Shown: positions 1-5,540, numbered from the stretch's first letter. The stretch is 5,679 nucleotides of DNA from Namhaeicola sp039714555 (GCA_039714555.1 JBDLJB010000078.1:1-5679), one strand, 5' to 3'. The notes: a model not told the origin generated them from the sequence alone. Made by a program: numbers and translations.

Positions 1-37
1 ATTCTAAATAATAAAATCAAAAATGTTTAATAAGTAT

Positions 38-325
38 ACCCGTTGTGCATTTTAAATAATGCTAATTTTAATATTATTAATGTTTCTACTTCTAAAGACA
101 TAAGGTTGCTTTTTATAGTTATGTTGATTTTTTCTCATAGGTGTATTGAGCTTAATATTACAGGTCTCAAACTGGACTTTTTGTTGCAAGTCCATCTTGA
201 TAGTTTGCAAACCTCTAAAGGCATACTATCTACTATAAAATAATCTTCAAACTCATTAAAATGTTCTCACAGCTTTAAACAAAGGGATGGTTGAGGCACT
301 GAGTAGTCTACGTTAATTCTTTCCC
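38..325 (-). mobile_element. IS982-family transposase remnant with one candidate terminal repeat
   Basis: This is a broken, internally deleted transposase gene read in several minus-strand frames. The recognisable pieces, in order, are a stretch reading HFNEFEDYF then IVDSMPLEVCKLSR (about 195-270, likely around the first catalytic Asp), a piece ending LNTPMRKNQHNYKKQPYVFR, and a C-terminal tail NINNIKISII that stops at 52-54. These order and motif matches (IxDSMPxxVCK, NQxNYKxxPxVFR) are what I know from Bacteroidota IS982 transposases, which are around 290-300 residues; here fewer than 110 remain. The block between the VCKLSR motif and the NTPMR motif, and the block carrying the RIETLFSQL region, are missing, and frames change at least twice. 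Just past the stop, positions 38-54 read ACCCGTTGTGCATTTTA outward, a plausible terminal inverted repeat because ends of this family commonly start with ACCC. I found no matching opposite end. It cannot be active. Confidence 0.7.
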
Positions 326-532
326 ACAACTCACCACATCTTATGGTGCTGCTTTAATTGCTAAAGAAAGATATTTAGATAATTTTTGAAATAAGTTTAG
401 ACTTGTACTGCATTTGTATTACAAATTTCACTACTCTAGATTTTTTATGATATTTTTTCAAAAGAAAAAAAAGAAAGCAATCTGATAAATGTCGTGGAAT
501 ACGCTATCAAGATTTTTCTTATTCTGTATCAT
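326..532. other. Gap between IS982 remnant and aldo/keto reductase, no gene seen
   Basis: This stretch lies downstream of the aldo/keto reductase stop codon and upstream of the recognisable transposase pieces. Both strands carry frequent stops in all frames and no conserved motif I recognise. It is AT-rich with a long A-run near 463-476. It may include the unrecognisable 5' end of the decayed insertion sequence, but I see no terminal repeat in it, and no strong hairpin terminator for the reductase gene. Confidence 0.5.
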
Positions 533-1543
533 TTAAACCTTTTTATAATATTCAATTTCATTCCCAGCTTTTACAATGACCTTATCTAATAGTTTATATC
601 TATCATTTTCAGAATATTTAATAAAGTTTTTGGCTAGATTTATTTTTTCTTCAATAAATTCAACTTTCTCTGCTCCGGTTATCAACACGCTAATAGGTAG
701 GGACCATACAAAATCTAGAGCTTCTTTAACAGAAATATAGTTGGGAATGATTGGATCTTTTGATTCCCACTGAGTTTTATCCTGCATTCTTTTTTCTTTA
801 AAAAAACGACCATCTGATAAGGTTTTCATTGCCAAAACCCCAAAATTCCTATCTATTGCAATGGGCAAAACATTTTTAATAAAACTGTGAAAATGCATGT
901 CAATAGTATTGATCGGCATTTGAATAGTTTCTAAAATATCATTATCTGTTGTTTTTTCAAGCATCCTTTTATGGGCAAATGGATTCTGATGTCCGGTAAA
1001 ACCAATATGTTTGACCTTTCCTTCTGCTTTCGCCTTTTCAAAAACCTCCAGTACCTCATTTTCAATACGATTGTCAACATCTTCGGGAGTTCTTAACGAA
1101 TGTACTTGCCAAAGATCTATATAATCGCATTTCATTCTTCGCAGAGTTCCTTCCAAATGCTTACGGGCAGTAGTTCCATTAGAGGCTGTGGATTTACTCA
1201 TAATAAAAACGTCATCCCTGTATTTAGGTACAAGGTATTTACCATAACGAATTTCACTTCCTCCATTATCGTATGATTCTGCAGTATCAAAAAAACGTAC
1301 ACCACCTTCCATTGCTTTTTCTATCACCTTCTGTGCTTCCCTTTCGGTAGTCCAACCTATATGAAAACCCCCAAGTCCAAGCATGGTTACTTTTTTATTG
1401 GTTTTACCAAGTGTACGCAAAGGAAGTAATTCTCCCCATTTATCTCTATTTGTACTGGCAAAGCTGTTAACAGGAATCATTAAACCACCGGTCAGCATTG
1501 CTAACTGCTTTAGAAATATACGTCTTTCATTCATAGTTTTCAT
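533..1543 (-). CDS. Tat-exported aldo/keto reductase family oxidoreductase
   Basis: This predicted 336-residue protein belongs to the aldo/keto reductase (TIM-barrel, NAD(P)H-dependent) superfamily. The classical catalytic tetrad can be read: Asp86 (FFDTAESY), Tyr91 in the same motif, Lys117 (MSKST) and His148 (LWQVHSL). Other family marks are LGLGGFHIG at 55-63, GKVKHIGFTGH at 175-185 and GVLAMKTLSDGR at 235-246. The N terminus is unusual for the family: MNERRIFLKQLAMLTGGLMIP, a twin-arginine (RRxFLK) export signal with a hydrophobic stretch at about 12-24 and a likely cleavage site after SFA (residue 29). The enzyme is therefore probably exported folded, to the periplasm. The length suits a complete single-domain reductase plus signal. 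It resembles the branch with HQNP and MKTLSDG motifs, some members of which carry a C-terminal iron-sulfur domain; none is present here. The ATG at 1543 is chosen; the ATG three codons later would still keep the Arg pair. Its substrate cannot be inferred. The leader is A/T-rich with no Shine-Dalgarno, and it stands alone rather than in the lar operon. Confidence 0.9.
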   Translation of the reverse strand: MKTMNERRIFLKQLAMLTGGLMIPVNSFASTNRDKWGELLPLRTLGKTNKKVTMLGLGGFHIGWTTEREAQKVIEKAMEGGVRFFDTAESYDNGGSEIRYGKYLVPKYRDDVFIMSKSTASNGTTARKHLEGTLRRMKCDYIDLWQVHSLRTPEDVDNRIENEVLEVFEKAKAEGKVKHIGFTGHQNPFAHKRMLEKTTDNDILETIQMPINTIDMHFHSFIKNVLPIAIDRNFGVLAMKTLSDGRFFKEKRMQDKTQWESKDPIIPNYISVKEALDFVWSLPISVLITGAEKVEFIEEKINLAKNFIKYSENDRYKLLDKVIVKAGNEIEYYKKV

Positions 1544-1810
1544 TATTTTTAAAGTTACAATTTTTATTTATTTTTCAACTCTAATATATGTTTTATTTCG
1601 AGTTTGTACATTCACTTTTTTACTTAATTTCAAACATTGTACAAATCCTACCACTGGAACTGCCTTATATGCAATGTTGGATAATATACCCTTAAACCTT
1701 TACGCTTGCTTATATGTAATATGTAAAAAGTGAACAAATGACGAACACCGCTTTACCCCTTTCATCTCTCACAGTGCAAACAATAGAAATATCTTTATTG
1801 ATTGTACTAT
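1544..1810. other. Intergenic gap upstream of the aldo/keto reductase
   Basis: The gap separates the reductase start from the last recognisable part of the decayed gene behind larC. I found no open gene with a conserved motif. It contains imperfect direct copies of a TTATATG-centred sequence and a short AACATTG/CAATGTT inverted repeat (listed separately). The reductase promoter should lie here, but I see no convincing TAnnTTTG box on the minus strand. Confidence 0.5.
1633..1723. repeat. Short inverted and imperfect direct repeats
   Basis: AACATTG at 1633-1639 is matched by its reverse complement CAATGTT at 1672-1678. The second arm is part of a segment (1661-1678, TGCCTTATATGCAATGTT) that resembles 1706-1723 (TTGCTTATATGTAATATG), about 45 bases away, sharing a CTTATATG core. 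The local composition differs from the surrounding AT-rich gap, being richer in C and G. It may be a piece of a dispersed intergenic repeat; this cannot be judged from a single copy. Confidence 0.35.
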
Positions 1811-2114
1811 CCAATTACTGAGGTCATTGTGAAAATATTTCTTTTGATCAGATAACCCAGAAATGCTTAATCCGTTTTGATCAAATGGTTTCGGTAAACA
1901 ACATCACAAGATGCCCTTTTTCTTTTACCGAAACTATTTCTTTTGCAAGATCTCCAATTCTGTCTTCCAGTTCCTTTGAAATTTGAAAACTCATTTTTTC
2001 AAGTTTCTCTGGAAAGATCAGATCATTGAATTTAACTTTGTTATTTCGTCCTTCAACCGGATATGTTTAAATCCTTTGTGGATCAAATATTCCAGATTTA
2101 CCTTTATAAATCAT
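1811..2114 (-). pseudogene. Decayed gene coupled to larC, possibly deoxyhypusine-synthase-like
   Basis: An ATG at 2112-2114 overlaps the larC stop by one base (TAATG), the usual arrangement for a translationally coupled operon gene. The frame reads MIYKGKSGIFDPQRI, meets a TAA at 2067-2069, and continues in the same frame as TYPVEGRNNKVKFNDLIFP and onward for about 62 codons to a TGA at 1881-1883. Shifting frame then gives HLIKT (about 1869-1885), another frame gives GLS, and a further one gives FLGYLIKRNIFTM before the match fades near 1811. An order of [K/R]TYPxxxRxxKV, a helical stretch, then GxHxIKxGLSxxLxxLIxRxIxT is what I recall from uncharacterised bacterial proteins annotated as deoxyhypusine-synthase-related; those are around 300 residues or longer. 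The name is tentative and from memory; the decay is seen directly. At least one stop and two or three frameshifts are needed, and the 3' two thirds is gone. Confidence 0.55.
1888..1934. repeat. Perfect 11-bp inverted repeat inside the decayed gene
   Basis: GTTTCGGTAAA at 1888-1898 and TTTACCGAAAC at 1924-1934 are perfect reverse complements separated by 25 bases. The right arm encodes part of VSVKEK and the left arm falls exactly where the reading frame breaks (FTETI then stop, instead of a frame leading into HLIKT). With no T-tract beside it, a terminator is unlikely; see the findings for a mutational explanation. Confidence 0.8.
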
Positions 2115-3283
2115 TATTTAATGGTTATCTTTTTTAATATTTCCTGTTGCAAAACCTGTAAAGGTATTTTTGTTTCTTGATGGATCTTATTCAGATCTTT
2201 GTATTCTATTTTTGTCTTTTTTCTTCCTGATGGAGTGGTAACAATTTTTACTTTGACCTTGCCGTATTTTGTTGTGAATTCTCTTATCTCTCGTTCTAAT
2301 CTATTCCCCTTTACGGGATAAGATCGAATTCCGATAGTTGAAGTGTTTTCAAAAATATAATTGGATAATTTTTCTACATTTTTAGCTGCAACGGAACAGG
2401 ATAATAGAATTCCATGTCTGCCTTTTTTCATTTGGATAGCACAGGTAAAAAAATCATTTGCTCCATATTCAAACAATCCATTTTGAAAATCATTTCCTAA
2501 AAACTCATTTGACATATCATCAATATTAGTTTCTAATACATAGGTTCCTTTTAACTGATTTGATTCTTCACAATAAGATATTCTCAAAACATTTGGAGTT
2601 TTAAAATCTTTAGTCCCTGGCCCGTAAGCGATTTGTTTTTTTATCAAAACAGGCACATCAAATTCCGGATTTAAATATTTTAATATAGCAGCTCCGGTTG
2701 GAGTTACTTTCTCTCCTTTTTCCTCTCCGGTATAATTTGGAATTCCCAAAAGAATATCAGCTGTTGCAGGCGCAGGAACTGGTAATATTCCATGCTGGGT
2801 ATTTACAAATCCAAAACCGGTACAAACTGCAGTTGCAAATGTTTTCTCTATTTTCAATCGATCAATTAAAACAGCACATCCTAAAATATCTATGATAGAG
2901 TCTACACCACTTACTTCATGAAAATGAATTTTTTCCAAAGGAATATCATGAATTTTACTTTCTGATCTTCCAATAATTAAAAAAATATCTTTGGCTATTT
3001 GTTTTGCTTTTTTGGTTATAGAAGCATTATCAATAATTTTAATAATATCACTTAAACGTCGGTGATGATGGTGATCTTTATCAATATTTAAATCAACCAC
3101 ATTCACATGCTTACAAACAATACCATTTTTATTGACCTTAGATATCTCAATTTGACCATCTTGCAAACCAAATAATCCAGGAAATTTTTTTACATCATCA
3201 TAGGCGTCAGCCATGCCAGCCAATGCTCCTAAAAACATATCACCTGATAATCCCGAAAAAGATTCTATAAATAGTATTCTCAT
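2114..3283 (-). CDS. larC: LarC, nickel insertase for the NPN cofactor
   Basis: LarC performs the last step of nickel-pincer nucleotide synthesis: it inserts Ni into pyridinium-3,5-bisthiocarboxylic acid mononucleotide in a CTP-dependent cyclometallation, in the cytoplasm. The 389-residue product carries the family marks in order: SFSGLSGDM at 9-16 after the ATG, a His-rich patch HHHH at 71-74, EKIHFHEVSGVDSIIDI at 117-133, HGILPVPAPAT at 164-174, VTPTGAAIL at 193-201, YGPGTKDF at 220-227, then the C-terminal domain starting ETNIDDMSNE at 251-260 with MKKGRHG at 285-291 and TSTIGIR at 314-320. Lactobacillus plantarum LarC is made from two frames by programmed frameshifting; here both halves form one open frame. 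The start follows the phosphatase remnant stop by 13 bases, and the stop overlaps the start of the next, decayed gene. Slightly shorter than typical (about 400-430), but all motifs are present, so it should be functional. Confidence 0.95.
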   Translation of the reverse strand: MRILFIESFSGLSGDMFLGALAGMADAYDDVKKFPGLFGLQDGQIEISKVNKNGIVCKHVNVVDLNIDKDHHHHRRLSDIIKIIDNASITKKAKQIAKDIFLIIGRSESKIHDIPLEKIHFHEVSGVDSIIDILGCAVLIDRLKIEKTFATAVCTGFGFVNTQHGILPVPAPATADILLGIPNYTGEEKGEKVTPTGAAILKYLNPEFDVPVLIKKQIAYGPGTKDFKTPNVLRISYCEESNQLKGTYVLETNIDDMSNEFLGNDFQNGLFEYGANDFFTCAIQMKKGRHGILLSCSVAAKNVEKLSNYIFENTSTIGIRSYPVKGNRLEREIREFTTKYGKVKVKIVTTPSGRKKTKIEYKDLNKIHQETKIPLQVLQQEILKKITIK

Positions 3284-3296
3284 TATAATATTCTAA

Positions 3297-3734
3297 TTAT
3301 TCAGACAACTGCATCAACTTCATTATTATTTTTGCCACATCTGTATTATCAATGGTCGATCTAAAATATTCCTGCCCTGCTCCCATCACTTTTACTGGTA
3401 CTTTGGTAGCGGTATGTCCTTCTGTTGCCCATACATCCTACTTTTTCACTAAGTATGGTTATCACTCTTAAAGTAAAAGGGTTGTCTGCAGAATGATCTA
3501 AATAATCCCGATCGGGATTTACTTCTCTCAATTCAATAAATTCATTTTCATAAGCATTCAATAACCATTTTTTTCTGCTTTAGTCAATTTCAGACCTTTT
3601 GTTTGATCTCCTAAACCAAAATTTACTTCAACAGAATCTAAAATTTCTTCATATTTTATTTAATTTGGTTCTACTGTTATTTTAGTGGTGTTAAATCAAA
3701 TATTAGCCTTAATTATCGGGTACAATATTTCCAT
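3297..3734 (-). pseudogene. Alkaline phosphatase (PhoA-type) C-terminal remnant
   Basis: Only the last 130 or so codons of an alkaline phosphatase survive between larB and larC. Pieces in three successive frames join into one family-like tail: KYEEILDSVEVNFGLGDQTK and LKLTKAEK, then KWLLNAYENEF through DHSADNPFTLRVITILSEK, then WATEGHTATKVPVKVMGAG, QEYFRSTIDNTDVAKIIM and a stop at 3297-3299. The EGHTATKVP segment corresponds to that around zinc ligand His412 of Escherichia coli PhoA. Lesions: TGA at 3696-3698, TAA at 3660-3662, a one-base loss in a T7 run (3568-3574, A7 in the coding strand), and a frame change near 3431-3433. The catalytic serine domain and most metal ligands are absent, so no enzyme can be made. 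An ATG at 3732-3734 lies 14 bases after the larB stop. The 66-codon open stretch at 3361-3561 is part of this remnant, not a gene. Confidence 0.85.
3504..3519. repeat. 16-bp perfect palindrome
   Basis: AATCCCGATCGGGATT reads identically on both strands and is centred between 3511 and 3512. It lies within the phosphatase remnant, where the minus strand codes for NPDRDY, so codon content may explain it fully. No second copy was seen in the window. Confidence 0.85.
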
Positions 3735-3748
3735 ATTTTATTATTTAC

Positions 3749-4399
3749 CTACTTTATCAAATTTAATATCCGTAATGCAGACATTGCTGCTCCATAACCA
3801 TTATTGATATTTACTACGCTAATTCCATTGGCACAACTTGAAAGCATTGCATTTAAAGCTACGTGTCCTCCTTTGGCAACCCCATAACCCACATCTGTAG
3901 GTACCGCAATAATGGGTTGAGGCAAAAGACCACCAATTACTGTTGGTAAGGCTCCTTCAAATCCGGCAATAACCACCAAAATCTTAAAAGATCTTAAAAA
4001 TTCTATTTTACTCATTAATCTGTGAACACCTGCTACACCTACATCATTCACTTTCGTAACATTTATTCCCATATATTTCAAGGTGTAAAAAACCTCATTA
4101 ACAGCGTGAATATCAGAAGTTCCGGCAGAAATAATAGCAACTTCGTTCTTTTCCTCTAATTCTTTTAAGGGTTTTAGAATGAAAACACCTGAAGGTTCAT
4201 CATAAAATGCATCCGTATATTTCTGTAAAAAAAAGGTTGCTTTTTTTGACTGAAGTTTTGTGATCAAAACATTCTTACCATTGCTGATAAAGCTCTCTAG
4301 TATATTTGAAATATCCTCAACTGATTTACTCTCTCCATAAACTACCTCTGGGAAACCAATTCTATTCTCTCTATCGTGATCTATATTATGATTATCCAT
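3749..4399 (-). CDS. larB: LarB, NaAD carboxylase/hydrolase for the NPN cofactor
   Basis: LarB starts the pathway: it carboxylates C5 of the pyridinium ring of nicotinic acid adenine dinucleotide and cleaves the phosphoanhydride, giving pyridinium-3,5-biscarboxylic acid mononucleotide and AMP. The 216-residue product has the PurE-like carboxylase fold signature: ENRIGFPEVVYGESKS at 11-26, SAGTSD at 91-96, NDVGVAGVHR at 118-127, AGFEGALPTVIGGL at 145-158, VPTDVGYGVAKGG at 166-178 and SSCANGISVVNINNGYGAA at 187-205. Cys189 matches the cysteine (Cys221, as I recall) that forms the transient cysteinyl-pyridine adduct in L. plantarum LarB, and Glu148 fits Glu180 by the same offset of 32. The protein is about 30 residues shorter than that 246-residue homologue, lacking the leading helical segment; stops lie just upstream in frame, so no longer start exists. 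The gene overlaps larE by 8 bases, implying coupled translation. Confidence 0.95.
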   Translation of the reverse strand: MDNHNIDHDRENRIGFPEVVYGESKSVEDISNILESFISNGKNVLITKLQSKKATFFLQKYTDAFYDEPSGVFILKPLKELEEKNEVAIISAGTSDIHAVNEVFYTLKYMGINVTKVNDVGVAGVHRLMSKIEFLRSFKILVVIAGFEGALPTVIGGLLPQPIIAVPTDVGYGVAKGGHVALNAMLSSCANGISVVNINNGYGAAMSALRILNLIK

Positions 4400-5204
4400 T
4401 ATTCAAATTTAAAACCTTATTCAATTTTCCCGAAACCAGACCTTCTTCATCAATAACACAGGATGTAAAACCTATACTTTTAATTTTTTTTTCAATCACC
4501 CCAAAGTAATCTTTTAATAAATTCAACTCACTAACAGGTACTTCAATTTTACAAACCTTATCATAATGTCGCACTCGCACATTTTTAAATCCAAGCTCAT
4601 TCAAATAGTCCTCCGCATGTTCGATCTGATCTAATTTATTTTCTGTGATGGAATTTCCATAAGGAATTCTGGAGCTTAAACAAGGACTTGCAGGTTTATC
4701 CCAAAAGGGGATTCCAAATTGTTTTGCCAGCTCACGGATCTCTGATTTACTAATTCCAAGTTCGGCCAGAGGTGATCTTATATCATTTTCATCTGCTGCC
4801 TGCATACCGGGGCGATAATCACTAAAATCATCTTTATTTGTACCATTTAACACGATATATCCAGGATATTTATTTTTTACCTGATCAATGGCATTATACA
4901 AATGGGTCTTACAAAAATAACATCTATTGGAAGGATTTGTATTGTAATTACTATCTGCTAATTCATGTGTATAAATTGTTTCCAGATGAATATCATTCTT
5001 CCTTGCAAAATCAATCGCCAGTTGATAGTCTTTATTTTTTAAACTTTCACTATTGGAGATTACACCTATGGTTCTTCCCTTACCCAAATATTTTCTTGAC
5101 AAATACAGAACAAGAGCAGAATCTATTCCTCCGGAAAAAGCAATAATTGTACCTGGAAACCCATCAAACCAGTTTTTTATTTCTAAAATTAAATCGTCTG
5201 TCAT
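4392..5204 (-). CDS. larE: LarE, sulfur transferase for the NPN cofactor
   Basis: LarE is an ATP-pyrophosphatase that adenylates each carboxylate of pyridinium-3,5-biscarboxylic acid mononucleotide and replaces an oxygen with sulfur, in two rounds, in the cytoplasm. The 270-residue product (L. plantarum LarE is 276) shows the PP-loop FSGGIDSALV at 23-32, NRCYFCKTHLY at 93-103, LNGTNKDDFSDYRPGMQAA at 119-137, RSPLAELG at 143-150, and DKPASPCLSSRIPYG at 169-183, with a smaller C-terminal domain after about residue 195. Cys175 matches the catalytic Cys176 of L. plantarum. Two more cysteines, Cys95 and Cys98, form a CxxC; this three-cysteine set is the pattern of LarE proteins that bind a [4Fe-4S] cluster and use it to deliver sulfide, instead of sacrificing their own cysteine. 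It is the first gene of the operon; the ATG is preceded by an A-run rather than a Shine-Dalgarno, as is usual in Bacteroidota. Confidence 0.95.
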   Translation of the reverse strand: MTDDLILEIKNWFDGFPGTIIAFSGGIDSALVLYLSRKYLGKGRTIGVISNSESLKNKDYQLAIDFARKNDIHLETIYTHELADSNYNTNPSNRCYFCKTHLYNAIDQVKNKYPGYIVLNGTNKDDFSDYRPGMQAADENDIRSPLAELGISKSEIRELAKQFGIPFWDKPASPCLSSRIPYGNSITENKLDQIEHAEDYLNELGFKNVRVRHYDKVCKIEVPVSELNLLKDYFGVIEKKIKSIGFTSCVIDEEGLVSGKLNKVLNLNNG

Positions 5205-5221
5205 TTTTTTATTGTCTGATC

Positions 5222-5229
5222 CAAAAATA
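5222..5229 (-). promoter_or_regulatory. Candidate -7 box of the lar operon promoter
   Basis: On the minus strand this reads TATTTTTG, matching the Bacteroidota sigma consensus TAnnTTTG, and it ends 17 bases before the larE ATG. Transcription would begin only about ten bases upstream of the start codon. No clear TTTG -33 box is seen at the usual spacing of 19-21 bases; TTTAAT-like sequence is the closest. The motif is short and AT-rich, so chance cannot be ruled out. Confidence 0.35.
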
Positions 5230-5361
5230 ACACTAATTTATTTAAACTGATTAAATTAAAAGCTAAGAATAAGCCTTATCAGAAAAATTTATCAAATCCT
5301 TAACACTACAAATAAACTTAAAATAAAATTATTCTATTTGTTGTTTACTATCTTATTTACA

Positions 5362-5404
5362 TAATATTTGAACCTATGAATGTCAGTTGAATAGGTAATA
5401 TTTG
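5362..5404. repeat. 9-bp direct repeat flanking a short inverted repeat
   Basis: TAATATTTG occurs at 5362-5370 and again at 5396-5404. Between and overlapping them, ACCTAT (5372-5377) and ATAGGT (5391-5396) are reverse complements. The arrangement is compact enough to be an operator-like site, but in such AT-rich DNA it may be accidental. Confidence 0.4.
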
Positions 5405-5455
5405 TATAAACCAAGAGATAAACTTATTACTGGATGGCTAAAAAATAATGAAGCA

Positions 5456-5508
5456 AAAGTGAAACAAAACCCGATTATTGACACGTTTGTGACGTTAAAG
5501 TGAAACAA
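5456..5508. repeat. 12-bp perfect direct repeat
   Basis: AAAGTGAAACAA occurs at 5456-5467 and at 5497-5508, 41 bases apart. Between them lies TGACACGTTTGTGACGTT, itself built of two similar nine-base halves. No known element end was recognised. Confidence 0.7.
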
Positions 5509-5540
5509 TTTATGACAAAATAAGATTGTATACAAACACA

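Larger units (their letters stand above)
5230..5540. other. Gene-free gap between larE and tRNA-Pro terminator
   Basis: No supported gene lies here. A 33-codon open stretch at 5402-5503 on the plus strand (reading LYKPRDKLITGWLKNNEAK onward) lacks an ATG and any family motif, although its composition is somewhat protein-like and it could be a relic. The gap also holds a 9-bp and a 12-bp direct repeat listed separately. I see no riboswitch-like fold and no copy of the tRNA 3' end, so no sign of tRNA-targeted integration. Confidence 0.5.

Noticed and set aside
43..243. 66-codon plus-strand open frame near the left end
   Set aside because: It starts with TTG, has no family motif, and lies antisense to clear IS982 transposase pieces.
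1630..1682. Integron attC-like site (GTTGGAT at 1676-1682 paired with an AACATTG arm)
   Set aside because: The right core fits GTTRRRY, but the left arm does not fit RYYYAAC and no integrase or cassette array is visible.
1383..1733. 116-codon plus-strand open frame
   Set aside because: It overlaps the signal peptide and start of the well-supported reductase on the opposite strand and reads as low-complexity hydrophobic sequence.
1888..1934. Intrinsic terminator for the lar operon
   Set aside because: The stem is not followed by a T-tract on the minus strand, the loop is 25 bases, and the arms are coding sequence of the decayed gene.
3361..3561. 66-codon minus-strand frame as a small gene
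   Set aside because: Its first part matches the phosphatase remnant and its last 20 or so codons are an out-of-frame reading of the WATEGHTATK region, so it is a fragment of the pseudogene.
3568..3574. Programmed frameshifting at the A7 run of the phosphatase remnant
   Set aside because: Two upstream stops, a second frame change, and loss of the catalytic domain make a recoded functional product implausible.
4838..5146. 102-codon plus-strand open frame
   Set aside because: It is wholly antisense to larE, whose PP-loop and cysteine motifs are in this stretch.
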